DNA of 64,000 nt from JAKANT01 sp035502095 (GTDB taxonomy: Bacteria; Pseudomonadota; Gammaproteobacteria; Burkholderiales; Burkholderiaceae_F). Shown piece by piece: positions 40,552 through 51,964 of the stretch (within the stretch, counting starts at the first letter, position 1; each line of letters opens with the position of its first letter). The position numbers were made by a program, and so were the translations under genes. Where the stretch lies: positions 124,001 to 188,000 of the forward strand of contig DATJUX010000044.1 in assembly GCA_035502095.1 (NCBI GenBank), read 5' to 3'. The notes beneath the pieces are model-generated. The model saw nothing but the letters and a program-made list of their open reading frames with translations. It did no database searches and was not told the origin of the DNA.

Positions 40552-41745
40552 CTAGCGAGTAAGCCCCAGTCCGACGGTTCGCGGCCGCGTCGCGAGGGCG
40601 AACCAGACCGCGCGCGGCCGATGCTCGCACATGGCGCGCATCGCCGGATCGGCATAACGCACGACGCGCGGACGGATGACGAGGTTCGTCGTCACGAGCG
40701 ACGCGCCGTCTTCCGCCTGATCCACGATGAAGCCATGACCGAGCGGCCGGTAGACGACATTCCCGGTCACACGTACGCCGGGCGAGCCGGACATGACCAC
40801 ACCGCGCTGGTAGGACTGATGCACGACGCAATTCACGAGGGCGCTGTGATCCGACGCGCCGTTGCCGTGCCAGTAGAGAGGGAAGCGGCCAGGGCGATTG
40901 AATTGCCCGACCCGCCTGAACTCGACGCCGGAAATGCGTGCAACGGATGGCTGGGGCGCACTGGCAACCGTCTCTTCGAGCTGGGGCGCGATCGTGCAGC
41001 AGGCACCGTTGTTTGACTGGTCGGACGATTCGTCGCCTTCGACGACGATGTCGCGCGAGAGGAGCGCGACCTTTCCTATCGTGCCGGGCAGCGCACCCAT
41101 TACGGGCGCGTTGCGGCCCAGATGACGGTGCTTGAGCGGCCGGTCCAGTGTCACCCTCAGGCGATCACTGCCGACTGCCGCCACGAGCCGCTCCTCGACC
41201 AGCGGCAGATCGGCGCCGCCCGAAGCGACCACGAGTCTTTCGCCGACGCGCCAGTCGATCTGCTCGGTGAGCTTGAGAACCACGCCGCCCGGGAAAACCG
41301 TATCCGCGAGAATCGACCAGCCGACGCGCCGCGCGCCATTCAACTCGATCGTGCCGCCCTCGGCCGCGACCAGGAACTTGCCTTCGACGCCGACCAGGGT
41401 CTCTACCTTGGCCGACTGACACAAGGTAACGGTCAGGCGATTCTGGAAAGGACGGTCCGCCTCTCCGGCACGGAACGACCCGCCGAGGGTGACCAGGATT
41501 CCGGCGGTCCGAATGGCGATGTCGCGCGGAGCGACCGTGACCGACCCGTGGACGAGCAGGGCGGCAACATCGACGTCCTGATCGATCAGGAGCGAGCGCC
41601 CGACAGGCACATGAACGATGTCGCTGCGGCCCGGCGGCAGCCCGGCCCACGTCGCGGGATCGGACCAGCGCAACCCCGATGCGTCCGTGCGACCCATGCA
41701 CGGCAGCATCGCGCCCCCGCCAGCTTCGAACTCTCGGAACCCCAT
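40552..41745 (-). CDS. G8-domain / parallel beta-helix protein (CEMIP-like)
   Basis: A 397-residue protein from ATG 41745, preceded by GAGGAGAA. It contains a G8-like start (LRWSDPATWAGLPPGRSDIV, VGRSLLIDQDVDVAALLVHG), then GWSILADTVFPGGVVLKLTE with IDWRVGERLVVAS as in CEMIP/TMEM2-type proteins. After that come beta-helix turns (VARISGVEFRRVGQFNRPGR, VNCVVHQSYQRGVVMSG, GNVVYRPLGHGFIVDQAEDG). Relatives are usually secreted and longer; here no signal peptide is visible and the chain ends shortly after the helix, so it may be truncated. Substrate unknown; polysaccharide binding or cleavage is a guess from the fold. Confidence 0.7.
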   Translation of the reverse strand: MGFREFEAGGGAMLPCMGRTDASGLRWSDPATWAGLPPGRSDIVHVPVGRSLLIDQDVDVAALLVHGSVTVAPRDIAIRTAGILVTLGGSFRAGEADRPFQNRLTVTLCQSAKVETLVGVEGKFLVAAEGGTIELNGARRVGWSILADTVFPGGVVLKLTEQIDWRVGERLVVASGGADLPLVEERLVAAVGSDRLRVTLDRPLKHRHLGRNAPVMGALPGTIGKVALLSRDIVVEGDESSDQSNNGACCTIAPQLEETVASAPQPSVARISGVEFRRVGQFNRPGRFPLYWHGNGASDHSALVNCVVHQSYQRGVVMSGSPGVRVTGNVVYRPLGHGFIVDQAEDGASLVTTNLVIRPRVVRYADPAMRAMCEHRPRAVWFALATRPRTVGLGLTR

Positions 41746-41840
41746 TTCTCCTCGGTGCGTCGCCGCGGACTGCCAATCTTTCCGCCGGGTACGCCTGCCG
41801 CCGCAAGGGCCGAATGGTAAGCCTATGCCGCGCGAAGTGT

Positions 41841-41859
41841 GCGTCAATCGCGTTGACGC
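41841..41859. repeat. Short inverted repeat upstream of the G8-domain gene
   Basis: GCGTCAA at 41841-41847 and TTGACGC at 41853-41859 form a perfect 7-bp inverted repeat with a 5-base centre. No T run follows on either strand, so it is more likely a protein-binding site than a terminator. Confidence 0.35.
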
Positions 41860-41922
41860 CCGCTAAATGGATGAGATCGGATTTACCGGTGTGCCGCGCC
41901 TGCGGCACTCCTTGCGCCGTCT

Positions 41923-43686
41923 TCAGCGTCGCACCGGCGGGAGGTCCGTGCAGGTGCCTTCCGCCGCCTCCGCGGCGAGCCCAAGCGACTCGCCCAGGGT
42001 TGGATGAGGATGGATCGTCTCGCCAAGATCGACCGCATCGGAATCCATCTCGATCGCGTGCGCAATCTCGCCGATCAGATCTCCGGCGTGCGTGCCGACG
42101 ATGCCGCCGCCGATGATGCGATGCGTCGTCTCGTCGAACAGCAACTTGGTGAATCCCTCGTCCCGGCCGTTGGCGATCGCGCGACCTGAAGCGATCCAGG
42201 GAAACAGCCCCTTTTTGATCTTCCAGCCCGCCTGTTTCGCTTCGTCTTCAGTGACGCCGACCCAGGCGATCTCGGGATCCGTGTAGGCAACCGAAGGGAT
42301 GACGGTGGCGTCGAAGTGCGACTTCATTCCCGATGCGGCTTCGGCCGCAACGTGCCCCTCGTGGGTCGCCTTGTGGGCGAGCATCGGCTGGCCGACGATG
42401 TCTCCTATCGCGAAGATGTGTGCAACGTTGCTGCGCATCTGCGAGTCGACTCGGATGAATCCTTTCTCGTCGACCGCGACGCCCGCGCGCTCGGCCCCGA
42501 TCTTGTGGCCATTGGGACTCCGGCCGACCGACTGCAGCACCAAGTCGTAGCGCTGGATGTCCGCCGGCGCGTTTTCGCCCTCGAATCTCGCGTAGACGCC
42601 GTCGGTTTTCGCATCGACTGCCACGGTCCGGGTCTTCAACATGAGGCGATCGAAACGGCCGGCATTGAATTTCTGCCAGACGCGAACGAGGTCCCGATCC
42701 GCACCCAGCATCAGCCCCGCCATCATTTCGACCACGTCGATCCGGCTGCCGAGTGTCGAATACACGGTCGCCATCTCGAGGCCGATGATGCCGCCGCCGA
42801 TCACGAGCATGCGCGGCGGGATCCAAGGAAGTTCGAGCGCGCCGGTGGAGTCGACGATGCGTGGATCGTCGGGAATGAACGGCAGGCGCACCGACTGGCT
42901 GCCCGCAGCGATGATCGCCGAGTCGAAGCGGACATTGCGCGTGCCATCGGCCGTGGCGACTGCAAGGTGATGCGGATCCGCAAACGTCCCGATGCCCTGG
43001 ACGACCGACACCTTGCGCAACTTCGCCATCGTGCTCAAGCCCGACGTGAGCTTGCCCACCACCCTGCCTTTGTGTGCACGCAGCTTGCCGAGATCGAAGG
43101 ACGGCCGGCCGAAGGTCACGCCCAGGTCCGGAAAGTGCGCCGCCTCGTCGATCACTGAGGCAACGTGCAGGAGAGCCTTCGAGGGAATGCACCCGACATT
43201 CAGGCAGACGCCGCCCAGCGTCGGATAGCGCTCGACCAGGACCACTTTCCTGCCCAGGTCGGCGGCACGAAACGCCGCGGAGTAACCGCCCGGGCCGGCG
43301 CCGAGCACGAGCACTTCGCACTCGAGATCGACGCTGCCGGTAAACCGCGACGTGCCCGCCGCCTGCGCCTGGATCGGCGCGGATGCTCGCGGCGCGGCCG
43401 GGCGCGCCTGCCCAGGTCGGCGCACGGCCTCTGCGCCGACTACATCGCCGGGCTCCAGCAGCAGGACCGTCGATCCCTCGGAAACCTTGTCGCCGAGCTT
43501 GACCTTCAGCTCCCTCACCGTGCCGCCCACCGGTGCCGGGATTTCCATCGAGGCCTTGTCCGACTCCACCGTGATGAGCGACTGTTCCCGGGCTATGACG
43601 TCACCGGGCTGTACCAGGACTTCGATGATCTCCACGTCCTTGAAGTCGCCGATGTCCGGCACCCTCACCTCGACCAGCCCATTCAT
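41923..43686 (-). CDS. lpdA: Dihydrolipoyl dehydrogenase with N-terminal lipoyl domain (PDH E3)
   Basis: A 587-residue E3 component. Residues 1-80 are a lipoyl domain with Lys44 in ESDKASMEIP, then an Ala/Pro linker, then the flavoprotein: FAD motif VLGAGPGGYSAAFRA, redox disulfide Cys161/Cys166 in GGVCLNVGCIPSK, NAD region VIGGGIIGLEMATVYSTLGS, HIFAIGDIVGQPMLAHKA, and the C-terminal HPHPTLGES with the catalytic His-Glu pair. It reoxidises dihydrolipoamide of AceF with NAD. Its ATG overlaps the stop of the BPH gene (ATGA). It is the last gene of the PDH operon. Confidence 0.96.
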   Translation of the reverse strand: MNGLVEVRVPDIGDFKDVEIIEVLVQPGDVIAREQSLITVESDKASMEIPAPVGGTVRELKVKLGDKVSEGSTVLLLEPGDVVGAEAVRRPGQARPAAPRASAPIQAQAAGTSRFTGSVDLECEVLVLGAGPGGYSAAFRAADLGRKVVLVERYPTLGGVCLNVGCIPSKALLHVASVIDEAAHFPDLGVTFGRPSFDLGKLRAHKGRVVGKLTSGLSTMAKLRKVSVVQGIGTFADPHHLAVATADGTRNVRFDSAIIAAGSQSVRLPFIPDDPRIVDSTGALELPWIPPRMLVIGGGIIGLEMATVYSTLGSRIDVVEMMAGLMLGADRDLVRVWQKFNAGRFDRLMLKTRTVAVDAKTDGVYARFEGENAPADIQRYDLVLQSVGRSPNGHKIGAERAGVAVDEKGFIRVDSQMRSNVAHIFAIGDIVGQPMLAHKATHEGHVAAEAASGMKSHFDATVIPSVAYTDPEIAWVGVTEDEAKQAGWKIKKGLFPWIASGRAIANGRDEGFTKLLFDETTHRIIGGGIVGTHAGDLIGEIAHAIEMDSDAVDLGETIHPHPTLGESLGLAAEAAEGTCTDLPPVRR

Positions 43687-44264
43687 GCGGCTGCTCCCGG
43701 AGCCATCACGACGCTGAAAGCGCGTACCGGCAAGGCGGAACTCTTGTCGAATTCGCAGCCCGCGCGCACGCCGATCTCGGCAATCTGCAGCGCGGTGGTG
43801 ACGCTTTCGTAGGCCGAATACATCGCACCGAGAGCAAAGTTGCGGCCGGAGCCGATGCCCCAGAACTTGTCGAACGAAAAAACCTCGCGGTACGAATACA
43901 CGCCGTAGATCCCGCTCGGATTCGCGATCACGGCAGTGATCTGCGAAGATTCGTACGGATCGGAGTCGTCCTCCTTGGGGTTGAGGAAATAGCGCTCCTT
44001 GAGCACCGCATGCAGGCGCTGGAAGGTGGAGAACACCTGCACCCGGCTGCCGAGCTTGCAGTCGTCGCCGAGGCCGCGCAGCGCCTCGGCGAGAACGGCG
44101 AAATGAGCCGTGCTGCCGGCGAGTCCGATGTAAGCGTCGCCGATGCGAAAGATCTTCTCGTTCACTTCATAGCCGTGCGGAAGACGCGTCTCGCCGAACG
44201 TGACGAGCGCATCGGAGGCGATCGCGATCTCGCCGTTCTTCTTGACGACGACGATCGTGGTCAC
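43683..44264 (-). CDS. Betaproteobacterial proteasome homologue (BPH-type Ntn hydrolase)
   Basis: A 193-residue protein from GTG 44264, starting (M)TTIVVVKKNGEIAIASD. After removal of Met the N-terminal Thr would be the nucleophile, with Asp17 at the same place as in HslV and proteasome beta subunits, and Lys36 in NEKIF as the likely general base. GLAGSTAHF and RYFLNPKEDDSDPYESSQ are typical of the BPH family, known to form double-ring tetradecamers. No propeptide and no ATPase partner such as HslU are present. It overlaps aceF and lpdA by 4 bases on each side (GTGA and ATGA). The 907-residue frame covering it is an artefact spanning aceE and aceF. Confidence 0.88.
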   Translation of the reverse strand: MTTIVVVKKNGEIAIASDALVTFGETRLPHGYEVNEKIFRIGDAYIGLAGSTAHFAVLAEALRGLGDDCKLGSRVQVFSTFQRLHAVLKERYFLNPKEDDSDPYESSQITAVIANPSGIYGVYSYREVFSFDKFWGIGSGRNFALGAMYSAYESVTTALQIAEIGVRAGCEFDKSSALPVRAFSVVMAPGAAA

Positions 44265-45919
44265 AGCATGACCCGGCGGAAATCGGCGAGCAGTTGCGCG
44301 AGATGCACGTTGAAGCGGGCGGCGGCGGCACCATCGACCACGCGGTGGTCCCACGAGAGCGACATCGGCAGGATCAAGCGCGGGACGAATGCCTTGCCGT
44401 CCCAGACCGGGCGCAGCACCGATCGGCAGACGCCCAGGATCGCGACCTCCGGCGCGTTGATGATCGGAGTGAAGCCGGTTCCTCCGATGCCTCCCAGGGA
44501 AGAGATCGAAAACGTTCCGCCCTGCATGTCGGCGATCCCCAGCCTGCCCTCGCGCGCCTTGGCGGCGAGTGCGGCCGTTTCCTGTGCAATGTCGAGGATC
44601 CCCTTCTCGTCCGCGTCCTTGATCACCGGGACGACCAGCCCGTGCGGCGTGTCCGCGGCGAACCCGATGTGGTAGTAGCCTTTGCGGAAGATCGCGTCGC
44701 CCGCCGGATCGAGCGAGCTGTTGAAGTCGGGAAATTTCTTCAGCGTCGCCACGCACGCCTTGATCAGGAAGGCAAGCAGCGTGACCTTGACCGGGTTCTT
44801 TTCGCTGTTGAGTTGAACCCGGAAGGTTTCCAGCTCGGTGATATCGGCGTCCTCGTTGTTCGTGACGTGAGGAATCGCCACCCAGTTGCGCGCCAGGTTC
44901 GGCCCCGCGATCCTGCGGATTCGCGAGAGCTCGACGCGCTCGACCGGACCGAACTTCGCGAAGTCGACGCTCGGCCAGGGCGGCAGATTCAATCCGAGCC
45001 CGCCCGCCGCGACGGGCGATGGCGCGGCCGGACGTGCGCCGCCCGCCATCACGCTCTTCACGAGGCCGCGCACGTCGTCCTGCGTGATGCGTCCCTTCGG
45101 CCCGGTGCCACGCACCCCGGCGAGGTCGACGCCTAGTTCGCGCGCAAATCGCCGCACGGAGGGCGAGGCATGCGGTTTGAGAGCACCGTCGGCGCCCGAT
45201 GGACCGACGGCTGGACGGGGTCCCATTTCGACCGCGAATGCCGTGGACTCGGGTGACGAGACGCCCGCAGGCACCGGCGGCTCCGGCAGCCGCGTTGGGC
45301 TGGCCGCGGGCGCCGCGGGCGCGATGGCCGCGACCTCCTTCGCGACACGCAATACCAGTACCGGCGAGCCTTGCGAAACCTTGTCCCCGATCTTCACGTG
45401 CAACGTCTCGACGACGCCGGCATCTGGAGAGGGAATCTCCATCGAAGCCTTGTCGGACTCGACCGTGATCAACGACTGTTCCCGGGCAACCCGATCGCCC
45501 GGTTTGACCAACACTTCGATCACTTCGACATCCTTGAAGTCGCCGATGTCCGGCACGACAACCGCAAGCGCCGACGCCGCGCCGCGCGGCGCGGTTCCAA
45601 TCGACGCCGGCGCTGGCGCGGACCCGGGAGTTGGCGCAGCGGCAGCGGGCGCAGGCCGCGCGCCCGCAGAAGCTGCTCCGCCGGGTTCGAGTACAAGCAC
45701 CGGCGAACCTTCCGAGACCTTGTCGCCGAGCCTCACCTTCATCTCGCGCACGGTTCCTGCGGCCGAGGAAGGAATTTCCATCGACGCCTTGTCCGACTCG
45801 ACCGTGATCAGCGACTGCTCCTTGTCGACGACGTCGCCTGGCTTGACCAGCACTTCGATCACCTCGACATCCTTGAAGTCGCCGATGTCCGGGATCTTGA
45901 TTTCGATCATGTTGCCCAT
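44261..45919 (-). CDS. aceF: Dihydrolipoyl acetyltransferase (PDH E2), two lipoyl domains
   Basis: A 552-residue E2 core. Two lipoyl domains carry Lys44 and Lys157, each within ESDKASMEIP. They are separated by Ala/Pro linkers, followed by a peripheral subunit-binding domain (ASPSVRRFARELGVDLAGVR with GTGPKGRI) and the catalytic domain with LSLSWDHRVVDGA-type motif SWDHRVVDGAAAA near the end. It transfers acetyl groups to CoA. ATG 45910 (MIEIKI) is an alternative start. It lies 60 bases after aceE and overlaps the BPH gene by 4 bases. Confidence 0.96.
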   Translation of the reverse strand: MGNMIEIKIPDIGDFKDVEVIEVLVKPGDVVDKEQSLITVESDKASMEIPSSAAGTVREMKVRLGDKVSEGSPVLVLEPGGAASAGARPAPAAAAPTPGSAPAPASIGTAPRGAASALAVVVPDIGDFKDVEVIEVLVKPGDRVAREQSLITVESDKASMEIPSPDAGVVETLHVKIGDKVSQGSPVLVLRVAKEVAAIAPAAPAASPTRLPEPPVPAGVSSPESTAFAVEMGPRPAVGPSGADGALKPHASPSVRRFARELGVDLAGVRGTGPKGRITQDDVRGLVKSVMAGGARPAAPSPVAAGGLGLNLPPWPSVDFAKFGPVERVELSRIRRIAGPNLARNWVAIPHVTNNEDADITELETFRVQLNSEKNPVKVTLLAFLIKACVATLKKFPDFNSSLDPAGDAIFRKGYYHIGFAADTPHGLVVPVIKDADEKGILDIAQETAALAAKAREGRLGIADMQGGTFSISSLGGIGGTGFTPIINAPEVAILGVCRSVLRPVWDGKAFVPRLILPMSLSWDHRVVDGAAAARFNVHLAQLLADFRRVML

Positions 45920-45979
45920 CGTCTCGGTCTCCGCTGGCGCGCGTCCGCCGCCTCGCCTGTGCCGGGTCGAGTGACCCGG

Positions 45980-48682
<2,703 letters not shown>

Positions 48683-48772
48683 GGATACCTCCTCGAGCGC
48701 CTGGGCAGCGACCGCATCGAGGTTTGCCGCCGGCGCACCGCGCAATCTAGCAGCCGTCCGGCAGGCTTTCAA

Positions 48773-48795
48773 ATTACGCAGTCTAATCCCGTAAT
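48773..48795. promoter_or_regulatory. Inverted repeat between aceE and the histidine kinase gene
   Basis: ATTACG at 48773-48778 and CGTAAT at 48790-48795 form a perfect 6-bp inverted repeat with an 11-base spacer. It sits in the AT-richest part of the 193-base divergent region, 91 bases before aceE. It could be the operator for the adjacent response regulator or another PDH regulator; it is unlike the E. coli PdhR site. Confidence 0.35.
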
Positions 48796-48875
48796 AAGAA
48801 ACGATGACGACTCCACCTGGACGCCGCTTGTGATGGCCGCTTGGTGGAAGGAGGGACCGTTCCCCTCTAGATAAT

Positions 48876-51290
48876 ATGCAGGCAACGCCGCCGCCGAGCG
48901 CCGATTCGAGCGGCGCACTGCAGATGTCGATCCGCAACGATTCCCGTTCCCTGCTGGCCACCTTCGATTCGCTTGCCAAGGCGCATACGCGGCCCTGGAT
49001 CGAGGCACCGCGCGTGCCGTTTCTTGTCATCGGCCTGATCGTGGCGTTGATCGCGGGGCTGTTCGTTGCCTTGGTGGTCGAGGAACGCCACGTCAAGCGC
49101 GAGGCGATGAGCCGCGACATCGACGCCGCTGCACGCCAGCTTGGCCTGCGTCTCGACGGCCTCGGCGAGGCGTTGTCCGCGGTGGCATTCGAATTGAATG
49201 ACGCACGCGACGAAGTGCCGCACTTCCGCGAGCAGGCCACCGAGTTGCTTGCCAGCCGGCGCGAACTGTCGCGGCTGCAGTACGTCGATCGGAGCGGACG
49301 AGTGCTCAGCCAGGTCGACTCCATTCCGACCGCCGGCGCAGCATCGCAGCTCGAAAAAGCTCTCGCCACGCGCCTCGATCAGCTCGGCGCAGCCGGCACG
49401 CTGATCTTCATGCATCTCGGTGACGATCCCTCGCAGATCACGGCAGTCGTTCCGGTCATTCGGCAGCAGCGCTACCACGGCTCTCTGGTGGCCCGCATCG
49501 ATGGCGGCGACCTGCTCATGCGAGGCGTGGCGCCGGAGATCATCGAGCGGTACCGCCTCGCGTTGACCGTCGATGACCAGTTCATGGCCACCACGGCGGC
49601 AAGCTTTACCGAGGGCGTGCCGGCGCACTACGCAACCACGATCTCGCCTCTGCCGGCGAACATGCATCTCAAGGCCGCCGGCTACGCGACGGAGGCGCCG
49701 CTTGCCGAAAGCGCTCCCGTGTGGGGAATGGCCGGGCTCGCTCTCACGGTGGTCGTCGCCCTCGCCTCGCTGGCGGCGTACATGGCCAGGCAAGGGCGCA
49801 TCGACAGCGCCTTGCTCGCCGAGGCCTCGCTGCGACGAGCGATGGAGGATTCGCTCGCCACGGGCCTGCGCGTGCTCGACATGACGGGCGCCATCCGCTA
49901 CGTGAACCGCGCGTTCTGCCGCATGTCCGGGTGGACCGCGCAGGAGTTGATCGGTCGCGGGCCACCGTTTCCCGACTGGGCGCCGGAGGACGTCGCGGCG
50001 AACATGGCTGCCTTCGAGGCGACGCTCGCGGGCGGCGATCCTCCCGCGGGAACCGAGATCGTCGTCCAGCGTCCGGACGGGTCGCGCTTCGACGCGCGGA
50101 TGTACTCATCGCCACTGGTCGATGCGAGCGGCCAGCAGATCGGCTGGATGACCTCCATCGCCGACGTGACCGAGCAGCGGCGCATCCGCCGCGAGCTGTC
50201 GGCCGCGCATGAACGCTTCAAGACCGTGCTCGAGTCGATCGATGCCGCGGTTTCGGTGACCGCCTCGGCGACCGGCGACCTCCTTTTCGCCAACCGCTCG
50301 TATATCGAGCGCTTCGGCTCGACCGCGGCGGGTCACGTGCGCCTCGCCACGACGTTGAATCAACGCGAAGGGGGCGAGATCTTCGATGCAACCACGGCGT
50401 GCTGGTTCGACGTGCGGGCGCGCACGATCCAATGGCCGGTCGACCGGGCGGGCGCGACGACGCTGGAACAGAACAACGACGCACGCCTGCAGATCGCAAG
50501 CGACATCACTCTGCGCAAGACCACCGAGGAGACCGCGCGCCAGCAGCAGGAGAAAGTGCAGTTCACGGCCCGCCTGATGACCATGGGCGAGATGGCGTCG
50601 TCGCTCGCGCACGAGCTCAACCAGCCGCTCACCGCGATCGGCAACTACAGCGAGGGCACGCTGGCGCGCCTGCGCGGCGGGGCGCTTCCGCCCCAGGACC
50701 TGCGCGGCGCGCTGGCGAAGATGGCCCACCAGGCGCAACGTGCCGGGGCGATCATCCGACGCATCCGCGAATTCGTGAAACGCTCGGAACCGCGCCGGCG
50801 GCCGACGCCGCCGGCACGCATCGTCGAGGACGCCATCGCCTTCGCGGAGATCGAGGCGAACAAGAAGGCGATCGCGATCGTGGCCCAGGTCGATCCGCAC
50901 CTGCCTCCGCTCGATGTCGACCCTATCCTGATCGAACAGGTCCTGCTGAACCTGCTGAAGAACGCCCTCGACTCGATGAACAAGCCCGTCGTGCCACGAA
51001 TCGATGTTCGGGTTCGCGGTACGGTAGACGGCCAGGCCGAAGTAAGCGTCGTCGACCGCGGCGGCGGCATTGCGCCGGAACATCTGCCCAACCTATTCCA
51101 CCCGTTCTTCAGCACCAAAGCCGAAGGCATGGGCATGGGACTCAACATCTGCCGCTCGATCGTGGAATTCCACCACGGTCGCATCTATGTCGAGGCCAAC
51201 CCCGAACCGGTGGGCGGCTCGATTGTCCGAATCACGCTGCCCCTTGCACGCAGTACAGTCGAAACCGAGGCCGCGCTGACGCGCACATGA
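48876..51290 (+). CDS. Membrane PAS-domain sensor histidine kinase
   Basis: An 804-residue sensor. One transmembrane helix lies near residues 48-68 and another near 284-302, enclosing a periplasmic sensing region. Then come a PAS domain (LRVLDMTGAIRYVNRAFCRM, ending SSIADVTEQ-like TSIADVTEQRRI), a second PAS-like region, and the kinase core: H box MASSLAHELNQPLTAIGNY with His near 578, N box LLNLLKNALDS, G1 VVDRGGGIAPE, and G2 GMGMGLNICRSIVE. It resembles FixL/TodS/DctB-type kinases. ATG 48876 has no close ribosome binding site, and ATG 48924 is an alternative start. The FixJ-type partner follows. Confidence 0.9.
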   Translation: MQATPPPSADSSGALQMSIRNDSRSLLATFDSLAKAHTRPWIEAPRVPFLVIGLIVALIAGLFVALVVEERHVKREAMSRDIDAAARQLGLRLDGLGEALSAVAFELNDARDEVPHFREQATELLASRRELSRLQYVDRSGRVLSQVDSIPTAGAASQLEKALATRLDQLGAAGTLIFMHLGDDPSQITAVVPVIRQQRYHGSLVARIDGGDLLMRGVAPEIIERYRLALTVDDQFMATTAASFTEGVPAHYATTISPLPANMHLKAAGYATEAPLAESAPVWGMAGLALTVVVALASLAAYMARQGRIDSALLAEASLRRAMEDSLATGLRVLDMTGAIRYVNRAFCRMSGWTAQELIGRGPPFPDWAPEDVAANMAAFEATLAGGDPPAGTEIVVQRPDGSRFDARMYSSPLVDASGQQIGWMTSIADVTEQRRIRRELSAAHERFKTVLESIDAAVSVTASATGDLLFANRSYIERFGSTAAGHVRLATTLNQREGGEIFDATTACWFDVRARTIQWPVDRAGATTLEQNNDARLQIASDITLRKTTEETARQQQEKVQFTARLMTMGEMASSLAHELNQPLTAIGNYSEGTLARLRGGALPPQDLRGALAKMAHQAQRAGAIIRRIREFVKRSEPRRRPTPPARIVEDAIAFAEIEANKKAIAIVAQVDPHLPPLDVDPILIEQVLLNLLKNALDSMNKPVVPRIDVRVRGTVDGQAEVSVVDRGGGIAPEHLPNLFHPFFSTKAEGMGMGLNICRSIVEFHHGRIYVEANPEPVGGSIVRITLPLARSTVETEAALTRT

Positions 51291-51303
51291 GGACAGACCC
51301 GAA

Positions 51304-51957
51304 ATGAGCGAGCAACCGATCATCAACCCCGAAACCGAAGAGCCGCGCGGCGTCGTCTACGTCGTCGACGACGACGAAGGCGTACGCGACTCGCTGCAAT
51401 ACCTGTTGGAAGCGAACCAATACACGGTGCACACGTTCCCCAGCGCCGAGACGTTCCTGGCGCAGTTCGATCCCCACGCGATCGCCGTGCTGGTGCTCGA
51501 TGTGCGCATGCCCGGAATGAGTGGCCTGCAACTGCAGGAGGAACTGCTCGCTCGCAAGGCGGCGCTGCCGATCGTGTTCGTCACCGGGCATGGTGACGTA
51601 TCGATGGCGGTCGCGACCATGAAGAAAGGCGCGGTCGACTTCATCGAAAAACCCTTCAGCCAGGCGGACCTCAAGGCCCTGGTCGACCGGTTGCTCGTGC
51701 AGGCACGCGAGCGCGCCGCGGCAGCGGAGCGCGAGCGCATGCACGCGGCACTGCTTGCGCGGCTGACCGCGCGCGAGCAGCAGGTCCTCGAGCGCATCGT
51801 CGCCGGCCGCCTGAACAAGCAGATCGCCGCCGACCTGGGGATCTCCATCAAGACCGTGGAGGCCCATCGCGCCAACATCATGGACAAGCTGGAGGCGAAC
51901 ACCGTGGCCGATCTCATGCGCGTGGCGCTGCGCAGCGTCGCCGTGGCGGAAGGCTGA
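51304..51957 (+). CDS. FixJ-family response regulator
   Basis: A 217-residue regulator with a receiver domain (YVVDDDEGVRDSLQYLL, phosphorylated Asp66 in LVLDVRMPGMSG, FVTGHGDV, Lys in FIEKPF), a helical linker, and a LuxR-type helix-turn-helix (LTAREQQVLERIVAGRLNKQ and IAADLGISIKTVEAHRANIM). It starts 13 bases after the kinase gene, so the two form a two-component system. Likely targets include the divergent aceE operon, judged only from adjacency. folD starts 7 bases downstream. Confidence 0.93.
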   Translation: MSEQPIINPETEEPRGVVYVVDDDEGVRDSLQYLLEANQYTVHTFPSAETFLAQFDPHAIAVLVLDVRMPGMSGLQLQEELLARKAALPIVFVTGHGDVSMAVATMKKGAVDFIEKPFSQADLKALVDRLLVQARERAAAAERERMHAALLARLTAREQQVLERIVAGRLNKQIAADLGISIKTVEAHRANIMDKLEANTVADLMRVALRSVAVAEG

Positions 51958-51964
51958 GCGGCGG

